Source of the DNA: Superficieibacter sp. HKU1
GTDB lineage: Bacteria > Pseudomonadota > Gammaproteobacteria > Enterobacterales > Enterobacteriaceae
Reading direction: 5' to 3'
DNA length: 64,000 bases
Assembly (NCBI RefSeq): GCF_029319185.1
Contig: NZ_CP119754.1
Location: 3,782,001 to 3,846,000, forward strand
Numbering within the stretch: the stretch's first letter is position 1; each line of letters opens with the position of its first letter. Under the pieces are notes generated by a model, which saw only the letters and a program-made list of their open reading frames with translations, had not been told where the DNA came from and searched no databases. Both the position numbers and the translations under genes were made by a program. Below are positions 26,817-36,146 of the stretch, in pieces.

Positions 26817-27103
26817 GTGCCGTTATCACCTGCTCAGACGGCCTGGTTTTGCGGCTCTATATTCAGCCGAAAGCCAGCCGCGACAGCATTGTAGGTCTGC
26901 ATGGCGACGAGGTAAAAGTCGCCATCACCGCCCCGCCGGTGGACGGCCAGGCCAACGCGCATCTGGTTAAATTTCTTGCCAAACAGTTTCGCGTGGCAAA
27001 AAGCCAGGTGGTGATTGAAAAGGGCGAACTGGGCCGTCATAAACAGGTTAAAATTATTCATCCGCAACAGATCCCGACGGAAGTCGCGGCGCTAACAGAG
27101 TAA
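26813..27103 (+). CDS. yggU: UPF0235 protein YggU
   Basis: This 96-residue DUF167 protein has LYIQPKASRDSIVG and APPVDGQANAHLV, the family core. Start at ATG 26813 overlaps the yggT stop and equals the E. coli length. Function unknown. Confidence 0.92.
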   Translation: MSAVITCSDGLVLRLYIQPKASRDSIVGLHGDEVKVAITAPPVDGQANAHLVKFLAKQFRVAKSQVVIEKGELGRHKQVKIIHPQQIPTEVAALTE

Positions 27104-27110
27104 ATGCCCT

Positions 27111-27704
27111 ATGCAAAAAGTTGTCCTCGCGACCGGTAATGCCGGTAAAGTGCGTGAACTCGCCTCGCTGCTGAGCGATTTTGGCCTTGATATCGTCGCG
27201 CAAACCGATCTTGGCGTGGAGTCCGCGGAAGAGACGGGCCTGACGTTTATTGAAAATGCGATCCTGAAAGCACGCCACGCCGCGCAGATCACTGGCCTGC
27301 CCGCCATCGCCGACGATTCCGGGCTGGCGGTTGATGCGCTGGGCGGCGCGCCGGGCATCTATTCCGCGCGCTATTCCGGCGTGGAGGCCAGCGACCAGCA
27401 GAATCTGGAAAAGCTGCTGGAAGAACTGAACGATGTCCCGGACGACCAGCGCCAGGCGCAGTTTCACTGCGTGCTGGTGTATCTGCGTCATGCCGACGAT
27501 CCGACGCCGCTGGTTTGCCACGGCAGCTGGTCCGGCATGATTAGCCGCCAGCCTGCGGGCGCAGGCGGATTTGGCTACGATCCAATTTTCTTCGTGCCTT
27601 CTGAAGGCAAAACGGCAGCCGAGCTGACCCGCGAAGAAAAGAGCGCTATCTCCCATCGTGGGCAGGCGCTGAAACTGTTACTGGAAGCCCTGCGTGATCG
27701 CTAA
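27111..27704 (+). CDS. rdgB: dITP/XTP pyrophosphatase
   Basis: This 197-residue Ham1-family enzyme removes non-canonical purine triphosphates. Motifs: VVLATGNAGKVREL at the N-terminus, IADDSGLAVDALGG, GGFGYDPIF and SHRGQALK. It overlaps the hemW start by 11 bases. Confidence 0.95.
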   Translation: MQKVVLATGNAGKVRELASLLSDFGLDIVAQTDLGVESAEETGLTFIENAILKARHAAQITGLPAIADDSGLAVDALGGAPGIYSARYSGVEASDQQNLEKLLEELNDVPDDQRQAQFHCVLVYLRHADDPTPLVCHGSWSGMISRQPAGAGGFGYDPIFFVPSEGKTAAELTREEKSAISHRGQALKLLLEALRDR

Positions 27705-28833
27705 TTTACCGCCCCTGAGTCTGTATATTCATATTCCGTGGTGCGTGCAGAAATGCCCGTACTGCGATTTTAATTCGCACGCCCTGAAAGGCGACGTGCC
27801 GCACGACGATTACGTTCAGCATCTGCTGAGCGATCTGGATGGCGACGTCGCTTACGCGCAGGGACGTGAGATTACGACCATCTTTATCGGCGGCGGCACG
27901 CCGAGCCTGCTGTCTGGTCCGGCGATGCAGGCGCTGCTGGACGGCGTGCGCGCCCGTCTGCCGCTGGCGTCCAGTGCGGAAATCACCATGGAAGCCAATC
28001 CAGGCACGGTGGAAGCGGACCGTTTTGTGGAGTATCAGCGTGCGGGTATTAACCGTATCTCCATCGGCGTGCAGAGTTTTAGCGAGCCAAAGTTACAGCG
28101 CTTAGGACGTATTCACGGCCCGGACGAGGCCAAACGCGCCGCCCGGCTGGCGGCGGGTCTTGGGCTGCGCAGCTTTAACCTTGATCTGATGCACGGCCTG
28201 CCGGATCAGTCGCTGGAGGAGGCGCTGGATGATTTGCGTCAGGCCATCGCGCTGAACCCGCCGCACCTGTCGTGGTATCAATTGACCATCGAGCCAAACA
28301 CCCTGTTTGGCTCTCGCCCGCCAGTGCTGCCCGATGACGACGCGCTGTGGGATATTTTCGAGCAGGGTCATCGGCTGCTCAGTGCGGCGGGCTATCAGCA
28401 GTATGAAACGTCGGCCTATGCGAAGCCGGGCTATCAGTGCCAGCATAACCTCAACTACTGGCGCTTTGGCGATTACCTCGGGATTGGCTGCGGCGCGCAC
28501 GGGAAAATCACCTTCCCGGACGGGCGCATTCTACGCACCACCAAAACGCGCCATCCGCGCGGCTATATGCAGGGGCGCTATCTGGAAAGCCAGCGCGATG
28601 TGGAGCAGGCGGATAAACCGTTTGAGTTCTTTATGAACCGCTTCCGCCTGCTGGAGCCTGCGCCGCGCGAAGAGTTTGCGCGCTACACCGGACTGACGGA
28701 AGCCGCTGTTCGCGTACAGATTGATGAGGCGCTGGCGCAGGGTTATCTGACTGAAAGCGAGTCGCACTGGCAGATCACCGAACACGGCAAACTGTTCCTC
28801 AACTCGCTGCTGGAACTGTTCCTCGCAGAGTAA
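27694..28833 (+). CDS. hemW: Heme chaperone HemW
   Basis: This 379-residue radical-SAM protein has the cluster motif CVQKCPYCDF (Cys17, Cys21, Cys24) and GGGTPSLLS. It resembles coproporphyrinogen III dehydrogenases but HemW transfers heme. It starts with GTG at 27694, inside the rdgB frame, which gives one residue more than the E. coli protein. Confidence 0.93.
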   Translation: MIANLPPLSLYIHIPWCVQKCPYCDFNSHALKGDVPHDDYVQHLLSDLDGDVAYAQGREITTIFIGGGTPSLLSGPAMQALLDGVRARLPLASSAEITMEANPGTVEADRFVEYQRAGINRISIGVQSFSEPKLQRLGRIHGPDEAKRAARLAAGLGLRSFNLDLMHGLPDQSLEEALDDLRQAIALNPPHLSWYQLTIEPNTLFGSRPPVLPDDDALWDIFEQGHRLLSAAGYQQYETSAYAKPGYQCQHNLNYWRFGDYLGIGCGAHGKITFPDGRILRTTKTRHPRGYMQGRYLESQRDVEQADKPFEFFMNRFRLLEPAPREEFARYTGLTEAAVRVQIDEALAQGYLTESESHWQITEHGKLFLNSLLELFLAE

Positions 28834-28857
28834 TCTTCTTTACTGCGCCGGGCGGAA

Positions 28858-29862
28858 TCATTTAATGACCCCGCGTCGGCGCAGATCGGTAATATCCTGC
28901 TCCCAGCGCTCATAGCTTCTCTCCAGCTCGCTGCTGCTGGTATCAAGTTTCATCAGCTGCGTGCGCAGTTCGCCCTGTTTCGCATACAGCGGCCTCACCT
29001 TCTCATCCTTAGCCGCCATCTCTTCTTTGATTTTTTCGCTTCTCAGCTTGTGCTGACGGGAATAATCGCGCTTCTGCTCTTCCAGTGCGACATCACGCGC
29101 TTTACGCAACGGCTCAGCGTCGCAGTCCGGTTTCTGCTGACAGGCAGCGAGCGCGGGTTCATAGATGGTTTTGTAGTAATGGTTTTCGAAGGTGAGCGGA
29201 TCGTTTTTCCGGTCGGCCTGATACATCTCCTCCAGCATGGCCTGTTGCACATCACCACGGCTCAGCGGCTTACCGTTGGCGTCCGTTCCCCACGAGCGCT
29301 TTATCTGGTCATCTAACGTAGCAATCTCTTTTTCCAGCGCTTTTTGTTGGCTTTCCATCTTCTGTAGCGACTTTTTTTGTTCGCTATAGCTGGCTTCGAT
29401 CGTTGCCAGGCGCGCATAAAAATTGCTGTCGTTAACCACCAGATACTTTGTTTTATCATTTACATCATCCAGCGGAACACCGGCATTTTTCGCCGCCGTC
29501 TGCATGGAGAAGAACTCCGTCGTCCAGCCGGAATCTTTTGTGCCCGTCGCGGTCACCATCGCCGAGAATTTAACCGGCTTACCCTTTGTCCAGGTCTTTT
29601 CCACCAGCCGATAGTCTGCCGCCATACCGACGGTGGCGTATAAATCCTGCGTCGAAGAGACGTCGCCCTCCGCCGACCAGGTGCTCTGGTTTCCGATACT
29701 GTTCAGCGGGTGCAGCGAGACGCTGTCCAGATGGATCATGCCCTGATATTGTTCGCTGAACTGCTTTTTCAGCGTGTCATCGGAAGGAGGTGTGGTTTCT
29801 GCCAGCGCGTAGCCTGCGGAAAGGAAAAGTAACGTCAGCCCAATGGCCAGGCGGTATGTCAT
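28858..29862 (-). CDS. yggM: DUF1202 family periplasmic protein YggM
   Basis: This 334-residue protein has a signal peptide cut near residue 21 (SAGYALA) and a central coiled-coil stretch (EASYSEQKKSLQKMESQQKA). Length and position equal E. coli YggM; function unknown. In E. coli the next gene is ansB; here ansB is absent. Confidence 0.87.
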   Translation of the reverse strand: MTYRLAIGLTLLFLSAGYALAETTPPSDDTLKKQFSEQYQGMIHLDSVSLHPLNSIGNQSTWSAEGDVSSTQDLYATVGMAADYRLVEKTWTKGKPVKFSAMVTATGTKDSGWTTEFFSMQTAAKNAGVPLDDVNDKTKYLVVNDSNFYARLATIEASYSEQKKSLQKMESQQKALEKEIATLDDQIKRSWGTDANGKPLSRGDVQQAMLEEMYQADRKNDPLTFENHYYKTIYEPALAACQQKPDCDAEPLRKARDVALEEQKRDYSRQHKLRSEKIKEEMAAKDEKVRPLYAKQGELRTQLMKLDTSSSELERSYERWEQDITDLRRRGVIK

Positions 29863-30061
29863 GACAAAGTCCTTTTATCGTTTGGATAGCAGGCAATATT
29901 CTAACGCTAATAAATAAAAGAACATTATTTTTTATATTTTTGCGATCCTGCCCTGCAAAAAAACACGCTTATCATTCACGGGACAAATTATTTATAAAGA
30001 TCTATCCATCACACATTAAATTCATGCCATGAATGTAAACAGCTTAACAATAAATATACAA

Positions 30062-30077
30062 GGTGAGAAAGATCACA
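30062..30077. promoter_or_regulatory. CRP-like site upstream of the pdxA2 operon
   Basis: GGTGA-GAAAGA-TCACA differs from the CRP consensus TGTGA-N6-TCACA by one base. It lies about 460 bases before pdxA2 and 200 bases before yggM, so either could be the target. Confidence 0.5.
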
Positions 30078-30154
30078 TAAACATTAATCGTTACAATCCT
30101 TCGCAAGGATAGCTATTGCTTCCCCTTTTAAATAGGCAAATAATTCTCTTCATC

Positions 30155-30179
30155 GAACAATTGTTCTATATATGGAACA
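30155..30179. promoter_or_regulatory. Operator-like overlapping palindromes
   Basis: GAACAATTGTTC is a perfect 12-base palindrome, and it overlaps a second dyad TGTTC-N7-GGAACA. The pair ends just before a strong ribosome-binding site. This is the form of a repressor operator. The regulator is not known; none is encoded beside the operon. Confidence 0.5.
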
Positions 30180-30188
30180 GGAGGCAAA

Positions 30189-30239
30189 ATGAATAACGGT
30201 AAATTTAACGATATCTCTCCGCCTGAATTCAACGGTTAA
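30189..30239 (+). CDS. Candidate 16-residue leader ORF
   Basis: The ORF MNNGKFNDISPPEFNG is preceded by CAGGAGGCAAA, a near-perfect Shine-Dalgarno at good spacing, and follows the double palindrome. It could be a leader peptide or the remnant start of a deleted gene. No function is visible; pdxA2 begins 281 bases later. Confidence 0.35.
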   Translation: MNNGKFNDISPPEFNG

Positions 30240-30520
30240 TCAGCGAAAAGTCCGTTATGCACAGGTAATCTGCCTTGATTATTCCTGGAATCACATATTG
30301 TTAAAGTGTTATCTCCAGTATGCAAGATAAAACCTGTGCGGTTATAACGCTATTTCTGATAGTGGAAACTGTGTCGATATAATATTACTGGCAATAATAA
30401 CTATTTCGCTAACAAACGATTTTGTTAGCGGCGGTTTGTGCGCGCAGTCATACTTAACGATTTAACGGCGGATGAGCCAGGCACGTCTTTCGAAACGCAA
30501 AATATATTCTGAGGTAAGAA

Positions 30521-31528
30521 ATGGAACAAAAACCTGTACTGGGTATTTTTTTAGGTGAGGCCGCTGGTATTGGCCCTGAGCTGGTAGCGAAAGTGATCGC
30601 CGACGGGACCGCCTTTAAATATTGCCGCCCTATTTTGATTGGCGATGCGCGGGTACTGGCGCTTGGTCAGAAGATTGCTGGCGTCAGTTTCACATGGGAA
30701 ACCATCACCGACCCGGCCGGGGCAACCTGGGAAAACGGCACCGTTCCGCTGATCGATCTAAAAAACTACAATCCTGAAAACCTGGTGATGGGAACCATTG
30801 ATACGGTCTCCGGCCACGCTACCGGCGAGTCGCTGGTGAGCTGTATGGCGCTGTTAAAGAGCAGAAAAATTGATGGTTTTGTTTTTGCCCCGCTGAACAA
30901 AGAAGCGTTTAAGAAAGGCGGCTGGCACGTTGAAGATGAGCATTACCTGTTTGCAGAGCAGCTTGATTGTCTGAATCGTCCGCGTGGCCTGCTGAACGTG
31001 CTGGACGATCTGTGGGTTTTTCGCGTTACCGGACACGTTCCGTTCCGCGACGTTGTTAACTATATTACGCCGGAAAATGTGGGCCGTTCCATTCAGCTTT
31101 GTTACGACACCTTAAAAATGGCAGGATACGATCGTCCACGTATTGCCGTGGCGGCGCTGAATCCACATGCCGGCGATGGCGGCACCTGTGGCCGGGAAGA
31201 AATTGACGTATTGATGCCAGTGATTGAGAAATATCAGGCTAAAGGCATGGATATTTATGGCCCGGTACCCGGTGACACGATATTCATACACGCGTTTAAT
31301 CATGAATATGATGCTGTGGTCACGCTTTTCCACGATCAGGGACAAATAGCCACGAAATTACATGCATTTGACGTTGGCGTCACGGTCGCAGGTGGTCTTC
31401 CCTATGCTATTACCACACCGGAACACGGCACCGCATTTGATATTGCCGGTAAAGGCGTGGCAAAAACGCTGGCAACAGAGAGAGCGATTTCCGTGGCAGC
31501 TCAAATGGCAATGACCACTCACAAATAG
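30521..31528 (+). CDS. PdxA2-type 4-phosphate dehydrogenase (D-threonate/D-erythronate pathway)
   Basis: This 335-residue NAD-dependent dehydrogenase of the PdxA family shows GEAAGIGPELVAKV at the N-terminus, ALNPHAGDGG and TLFHDQGQIATKL. E. coli pdxA is elsewhere, next to rsmA; this is the catabolic PdxA2 type, which acts on D-threonate or D-erythronate 4-phosphate to give DHAP and carbon dioxide. The permease gene downstream supports sugar-acid uptake. The usual partner kinase (DUF1537) is not in the window, so a complete local pathway is missing. The start has GAGG eight bases upstream. Confidence 0.8.
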   Translation: MEQKPVLGIFLGEAAGIGPELVAKVIADGTAFKYCRPILIGDARVLALGQKIAGVSFTWETITDPAGATWENGTVPLIDLKNYNPENLVMGTIDTVSGHATGESLVSCMALLKSRKIDGFVFAPLNKEAFKKGGWHVEDEHYLFAEQLDCLNRPRGLLNVLDDLWVFRVTGHVPFRDVVNYITPENVGRSIQLCYDTLKMAGYDRPRIAVAALNPHAGDGGTCGREEIDVLMPVIEKYQAKGMDIYGPVPGDTIFIHAFNHEYDAVVTLFHDQGQIATKLHAFDVGVTVAGGLPYAITTPEHGTAFDIAGKGVAKTLATERAISVAAQMAMTTHK

Positions 31529-31545
31529 AAATAGCAAAGGTATCC

Positions 31546-31580
31546 TGGTCATTTATTTATAAATGACCATTTTAAATTTT
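31546..31580 (+). terminator. Hairpin between pdxA2 and the permease
   Basis: TGGTCATTTAT-TT-ATAAATGACCA is a perfect 11-base-pair stem followed by TTTTAAATTTT, just after pdxA2. It is AT-rich and may only attenuate transcription into the permease gene. Confidence 0.6.
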
Positions 31581-31673
31581 AAAGTAGGCGGGCAGCGGTT
31601 TATATAGCCATGCATCCGCAGGGCACTCTCTTAATTAATTTATGGGTTGGTATGGTTTTTAAGGAGAAATTTT

Positions 31674-33032
31674 GTGGACACAACCTCATTTGTGGTAATA
31701 AGCGGCGTCATTTCAATTGGCCTGCTTATTATTCTTATTACTAAATTAAAACTGCATCCCTTTTTCGCTTTGCTTATTTCCTCTGTATTTCTGGGGATGG
31801 TTAATGGCATGGGCGTGGCGAAGTCGGTGAAGACCTTTACCCACGGTTTTGGCGGACAACTCGGCGTTACCGGGGTGGTCATCGGCCTGGGAGCGATGCT
31901 GGGCGGCCTGCTGGTTCAGTCTGGCGGCGGCGACAAAATTGCCGATATTATTATCGGTAACAGAAAACGCGTGTGGATGCCGCTGAGCGTAGGGCTGGTT
32001 TCACTTATCATCGGTCTGCCGAATCTCTTTGAGGTTACATTCGTCCTCATGGTGCCGCTGGTATTTTCCATCGTAAAGCGTCTGAACGTGTCCGTGCTGG
32101 CAGTCGCTATCCCTATGTGTGCCGGTTTAATGACGGCGCACGCCCTGTTGCCTCCTGGACCGGCAACCATCATCGCGGCAACAGCGTATAACGCCAACAT
32201 CGGCGAAACGACGCTGTACGGGGTCATTATCAGCGTCCCTGTGCTTCTGGTCGGCGCTTATCTTTTCCCGCGTCTGATGCGCAATCATATGGATGTCGGC
32301 ACGCCGCTTGATTTAACCGGCCCGGCTCACGGTTCCGGTAAAGCAGCGAACGTGACTCGCCAGCCTTCGCTGGGCGTGGCGCTGACCACCGTGCTTATTG
32401 CGCCGTTCCTGATGATTATCGGCACAATTGGCATCAATTTCGTGCCGAAAACCGGGCTGATTCAGGAAATCTTTCAGGCCATCGGCAACCCGATTGTTAC
32501 TCTTGGGCTGGCTTTGATTTACGCGATGATTTTCATGGGGCGCGCCACCGGCTTAGCGGCAGAAGAGATCCTCGCTATCTGCAAAAAGAGCATTGTGCCG
32601 ATTGTCGGCCTGCTGCTGATTATTGGCGCTGGTGGCGGACTGAAGGATATGCTGAACACCATTGGTCTGAGCGATATTATCAGCCATCTGGCAACCGAGT
32701 GGTCGATTCCGCCGCTGCTGTTTGCCTGGCTTATCGCGGTGGTTTTCCGTATCGCCCTGGGTTCTGGTACCGTGGCGGTTTCCGCTTCGTGTGGTATTGT
32801 CGCCTCACTCCTGGCCGCGCATCCTGATACCAACGTGGCGCTGTTGGTGCTGTCCACGACCACTGGCGCAATGATTTTCTCGCACGTCAGCGATGGTGCC
32901 TTCTGGCTGTTTAAGGAGTATTTCGGTCTGACCGTGCCGCAAACCCTGCGCACCTGGAGTTTACTGGTAACGGTACAATCCGTGGTAGGTCTGCTCTGCG
33001 TGCTCGCACTGGGGGCGTTTATCGGGGCGTAA
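31674..33032 (+). CDS. GntP-family sugar-acid permease
   Basis: This 452-residue, roughly 12-helix membrane protein of the GntP/gluconate:H+ symporter family has the marks HALLPPGPATIIA and SHVSDGAFWLFKEYFGLT. I place the start at GTG 31674 because AGGAG lies seven bases upstream; the frame is open to a TTG at 31647 with no ribosome-binding site. With the PdxA2-type enzyme it probably imports a four-carbon sugar acid such as threonate or erythronate; the substrate is inferred. Confidence 0.85.
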   Translation: MDTTSFVVISGVISIGLLIILITKLKLHPFFALLISSVFLGMVNGMGVAKSVKTFTHGFGGQLGVTGVVIGLGAMLGGLLVQSGGGDKIADIIIGNRKRVWMPLSVGLVSLIIGLPNLFEVTFVLMVPLVFSIVKRLNVSVLAVAIPMCAGLMTAHALLPPGPATIIAATAYNANIGETTLYGVIISVPVLLVGAYLFPRLMRNHMDVGTPLDLTGPAHGSGKAANVTRQPSLGVALTTVLIAPFLMIIGTIGINFVPKTGLIQEIFQAIGNPIVTLGLALIYAMIFMGRATGLAAEEILAICKKSIVPIVGLLLIIGAGGGLKDMLNTIGLSDIISHLATEWSIPPLLFAWLIAVVFRIALGSGTVAVSASCGIVASLLAAHPDTNVALLVLSTTTGAMIFSHVSDGAFWLFKEYFGLTVPQTLRTWSLLVTVQSVVGLLCVLALGAFIGA

Positions 33033-33050
33033 TTCTGCATCATAAAGTAA

Positions 33051-33081
33051 AAATCCCCGACACTCTCTCGGGGATTTTTTT
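33051..33081. terminator. Bidirectional terminator between permease and yggN
   Basis: AAATCCCCGA and TCGGGGATTT form a 10-bp stem flanked by A-runs and T-runs on both sides, ending both convergent genes. Confidence 0.88.
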
Positions 33082-33099
33082 ACAGCGAGTAGAGACGCT

Positions 33100-33816
33100 T
33101 TACTTCAATCCACTCACCAGCGCCTTCCGGCTGTCTTCCAGCGTAATCACCCGCTGACAGACGTCTTTACCAAACTGCTGGAAATCTTTTTCCTGATTTT
33201 TCCATTCATTCTGCACCGCCGTTTGCAGGCCGCCCAGGTTGCCCAGCACGCTTTGCAGCGGATTGCCGCCTTTGGTCACCGCCTGCGCGCCCATCTCGTT
33301 AATGCTGTCCTGCAAGATACCGCCCATCGCCTGATTCACCAGCTGTTGCCCGTTGGCGCGTACCTGGTCAATCGCCTGATAATGAAAGGTCAGGCCGTCG
33401 GTGCGGTGTTCAATAATTTTGTTCAGTTGCTCTTTAAGCTGCGCGTCCAGTTGGGTCAGGCGGCTGCGCATTTTGCTGTCGGCCCCGACCTGTTGGGTAA
33501 TGATTTTATCCAGCGCGGTTCGGCCTTTTTCAACGCGACTGCGTGAGCCGTCGTCAATCCATGGCAGAGCGTTGCGTAAATCGGTCTGATAATCTTTGGC
33601 CTGCTCACGCTGGCTGGCGCTCAGGTTGTACTGTTTGCCATTGAACATGACGCTGCCATCCGGTGAGATAACTAAATTGCCATTCTCGCCTTTGACCTGC
33701 ACCGTTTGCGGGTTAAGGATCACGTCATCGCGCGGCGTGACGCTGCACTTGTAGTCTGCTTGTGCGGCAAAAGCCGTCACCGTCAATGCCGCTGCCAGCA
33801 GCGCTTTACGCATCAT
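33100..33816 (-). CDS. yggN: DUF2884 family periplasmic protein YggN
   Basis: This 238-residue protein has a signal peptide cut after AAQA (about residue 20). The rest is helical and matches E. coli YggN (239 residues). Start at ATG 33816 (MMRKALL) avoids an 11-codon upstream extension. Function unknown. Confidence 0.9.
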   Translation of the reverse strand: MMRKALLAAALTVTAFAAQADYKCSVTPRDDVILNPQTVQVKGENGNLVISPDGSVMFNGKQYNLSASQREQAKDYQTDLRNALPWIDDGSRSRVEKGRTALDKIITQQVGADSKMRSRLTQLDAQLKEQLNKIIEHRTDGLTFHYQAIDQVRANGQQLVNQAMGGILQDSINEMGAQAVTKGGNPLQSVLGNLGGLQTAVQNEWKNQEKDFQQFGKDVCQRVITLEDSRKALVSGLK

Positions 33817-33867
33817 ATATACTCCCTCAGAGACAAAACGGGCCAGCATGCGCCAGCCCCGTATTTC

Positions 33868-34194
33868 TTAGTCCCACCAGACGTCGAAAAGTTCGCTGGT
33901 GCGCACCTCTTCAAGCTTGTGTTCTTCCAGCCATTTACGCACGGCGGCCTGGTCGTCTTCGGTACATTTACCGATTTCCTGACGGCAAATCAGCCCTTCC
34001 CAGGCAAGATAGCCGCTGCCATCAAACGCCAGTTTATTCGGCTCAATCACCTCATTGATAAGGTCATCGACCGTTTGATCGATCTGCTCTGTAGACGTGC
34101 CTTCCGGGAAACGGAACGCGACGGAAAAACCTAATTCCTGAAACTCGTCAATGTGCATTTTTTTGCGCAGACGACGACTACGATGCTTTGCCAT
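33868..34194 (-). CDS. yggL: YggL 50S ribosome-associated protein
   Basis: This 108-residue DUF469 protein starts MAKHRSRRLRKKMHIDEF; the ATG at 34194 shares one base with the trmB stop (TAATG). Family members bind the large ribosomal subunit. Same length as E. coli YggL. Confidence 0.92.
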   Translation of the reverse strand: MAKHRSRRLRKKMHIDEFQELGFSVAFRFPEGTSTEQIDQTVDDLINEVIEPNKLAFDGSGYLAWEGLICRQEIGKCTEDDQAAVRKWLEEHKLEEVRTSELFDVWWD

Positions 34195-34913
34195 TATTTC
34201 ACCCTCTCGAACATTAAGTCCCATACGCCGTGACCAAGACGATGGCCACGCTGTTCAAATTTGGTTACCGGACGTGAATCCGGACGCGGTACATAGTCGT
34301 TGCTGGCGGACTGGTTTTTATACCCGTCCAGCGCGGACATCACTTCCAGCATGTGCTCCGCATAGGCTTCCCAGTCGGTCGCCATATGGAATACGCCGCC
34401 CAGCTTCAGCTTACTTTTAACCAGTTCTGCGAACTCAGTCTGTACGATACGCCGTTTATTATGACGGGCTTTATGCCACGGGTCAGGGAAAAAGAGCTGC
34501 ACCATGGTTAAAGAATTGTCAGGGATCATTTTGTGCAGCACTTCGACTGCGTCGTGACACATCACGCGCAGGTTCTCCACACCCTCTTCATGCGCGGAGG
34601 AGAGACAGGCACCGACGCCCGGCGAGTGGACTTCAATACCGAGAAAGTTTTGCTCCGGCTTTGCTTTCGCCATTGTGACCAGCGAAGCCCCCATACCAAA
34701 ACCGATCTCCAGGGTGACGGGCGCGTCGCGGCCAAACAGTTCGGCAAAGTCCAGCGGCGCGTCCGAGAATTCAACGCCCATCACCGGCCAGTAGTGGTCC
34801 AGCGCATGCTGCTGCCCTTTGGTCAGGCGTCCCTGGCGGCGGACGAAGCTACGAATACGGCGCAGCGGGCGACCGTTTTCATCAAATTCCGGTGAAATGA
34901 CGTCGTTATTCAT
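34194..34913 (-). CDS. trmB: tRNA m7G46 methyltransferase
   Basis: This 239-residue SAM-dependent methyltransferase has LEIGFGMGASLV (SAM loop), HDAVEVL and FFPDPWHKARHNKRRIVQ (tRNA-recognition and catalytic Asp). Start MNNDVISPEF at 34913 matches E. coli; the open frame continues upstream but into the divergent mutY promoter. It is coupled to yggL. Confidence 0.94.
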   Translation of the reverse strand: MNNDVISPEFDENGRPLRRIRSFVRRQGRLTKGQQHALDHYWPVMGVEFSDAPLDFAELFGRDAPVTLEIGFGMGASLVTMAKAKPEQNFLGIEVHSPGVGACLSSAHEEGVENLRVMCHDAVEVLHKMIPDNSLTMVQLFFPDPWHKARHNKRRIVQTEFAELVKSKLKLGGVFHMATDWEAYAEHMLEVMSALDGYKNQSASNDYVPRPDSRPVTKFEQRGHRLGHGVWDLMFERVK

Positions 34914-35061
34914 AAAAGTAATCTGCTTGTGAGAGTCGTCGGGAAAACGGGCATTATCCAAAGTTAGTTGCCGGATGCAAGCATAGCAAAGATCCGATTT
35001 ACAGCGTCGTGCGGCTGTGCTGGAATCTGTGCCCCTGATAGCGCAAATTCGGAAGCCCGCT

Positions 35062-36120
35062 TTGACCCTACAAGCCTCGCAATTTTCAGCCCGGGTGCTG
35101 GACTGGTACGACAAATACGGGCGTAAAACCCTGCCCTGGCAAATTGAAAAGACGCCTTACAAAGTCTGGCTCTCTGAAGTGATGCTACAACAGACCCAGG
35201 TGACCACGGTCATCCCCTATTTTGAGCGTTTTATGGCCCGCTTCCCGACGGTGACGGATCTGGCCGAGGCGCCGCTTGATGAAGTGCTGCACCTGTGGAC
35301 CGGGCTGGGTTATTACGCCCGCGCCCGTAACCTGCATAAAGCAGCTCAGCAGGTCGCCACGCTACACGGCGGCGTATTTCCGCAGACGTTTGAAGCGGTC
35401 TGTGCCCTGCCCGGCGTCGGGCGTTCTACCGCCGGGGCAATTTTATCCCTCTCGCTGGGTCAGCATTATCCGATTCTGGACGGTAACGTAAAACGCGTGC
35501 TGGCACGCTGCTATGCTGTTGCCGGCTGGCCGGGTAAAAAAGAGGTCGAGAGTCGCCTGTGGTCAATCAGTGAAGACGTTACGCCTGCACAAGGCGTCGC
35601 GCGATTCAATCAGGCGATGATGGATTTGGGGGCGATAGTCTGTACCCGTTCAAAACCCAAATGCGAGCTGTGTCCGTTAAATATCGGCTGCGAAGCATAC
35701 GCGTCGAACAGCTGGGCGCAGTATCCGGGCAAGAAGCCAAAGCAGACGCTGCCGGAACGCACCGGCTATCTGCTGTTAATGCAGCACGGCGATGACGTTT
35801 ACCTGGCGCAGCGACCGCCCAGCGGCTTGTGGGGAGGATTATTTTGTTTTCCTCAGTTTACGACGGAAGAGGAAATGCGGGATTGGCTGGCGCAACGGCA
35901 AATTAACGCCGATAATTTGCGCCAAATGACGGCGTTTCGCCATACGTTCAGCCATTTCCATCTGGATATTGTGCCAATGTGGCTTACCGTGTCCTCCTTC
36001 CACTCATGCATGGATGAAGGCAACGCGCTCTGGTATAACTTAGCGCAACCGCCGTCAGTTGGGCTGGCGGCACCCGTGGAGCGCCTGTTACAACAGCTAC
36101 GCGCCGGAGCACTCGCATAA
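35062..36120 (+). CDS. mutY: Adenine DNA glycosylase MutY
   Basis: This glycosylase of about 352 residues removes adenine opposite 8-oxoguanine. Motifs: catalytic Glu in SEVMLQQTQV, helix-hairpin-helix LPGVGRSTAGAIL, catalytic Asp in LDGNVKRVLAR, a 4Fe-4S site (CTRSKPKCELCPLNIGC) and a Nudix-like 8-oxoG domain at the C-terminus. No ATG exists at the usual start (MQASQF in E. coli; here LQASQF). A TTG at 35062 with GGAAG seven bases upstream gives two extra residues; a GTG at 35017 is a second option. Confidence 0.9.
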   Translation: MTLQASQFSARVLDWYDKYGRKTLPWQIEKTPYKVWLSEVMLQQTQVTTVIPYFERFMARFPTVTDLAEAPLDEVLHLWTGLGYYARARNLHKAAQQVATLHGGVFPQTFEAVCALPGVGRSTAGAILSLSLGQHYPILDGNVKRVLARCYAVAGWPGKKEVESRLWSISEDVTPAQGVARFNQAMMDLGAIVCTRSKPKCELCPLNIGCEAYASNSWAQYPGKKPKQTLPERTGYLLLMQHGDDVYLAQRPPSGLWGGLFCFPQFTTEEEMRDWLAQRQINADNLRQMTAFRHTFSHFHLDIVPMWLTVSSFHSCMDEGNALWYNLAQPPSVGLAAPVERLLQQLRAGALA

Positions 36121-36146
36121 GCTCGGGCCGATAAAGAGGATGATTT

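Larger units (their letters stand above)
29863..30520. other. 658-base gap between yggM and pdxA2-like gene
   Basis: This AT-rich region holds the yggM promoter on one side and the leader of the pdxA2-like operon on the other. I see a CRP-like site, an operator-like double palindrome, and one short ORF with a strong ribosome-binding site, listed separately. No remnant of ansB is evident by eye. Confidence 0.5.
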
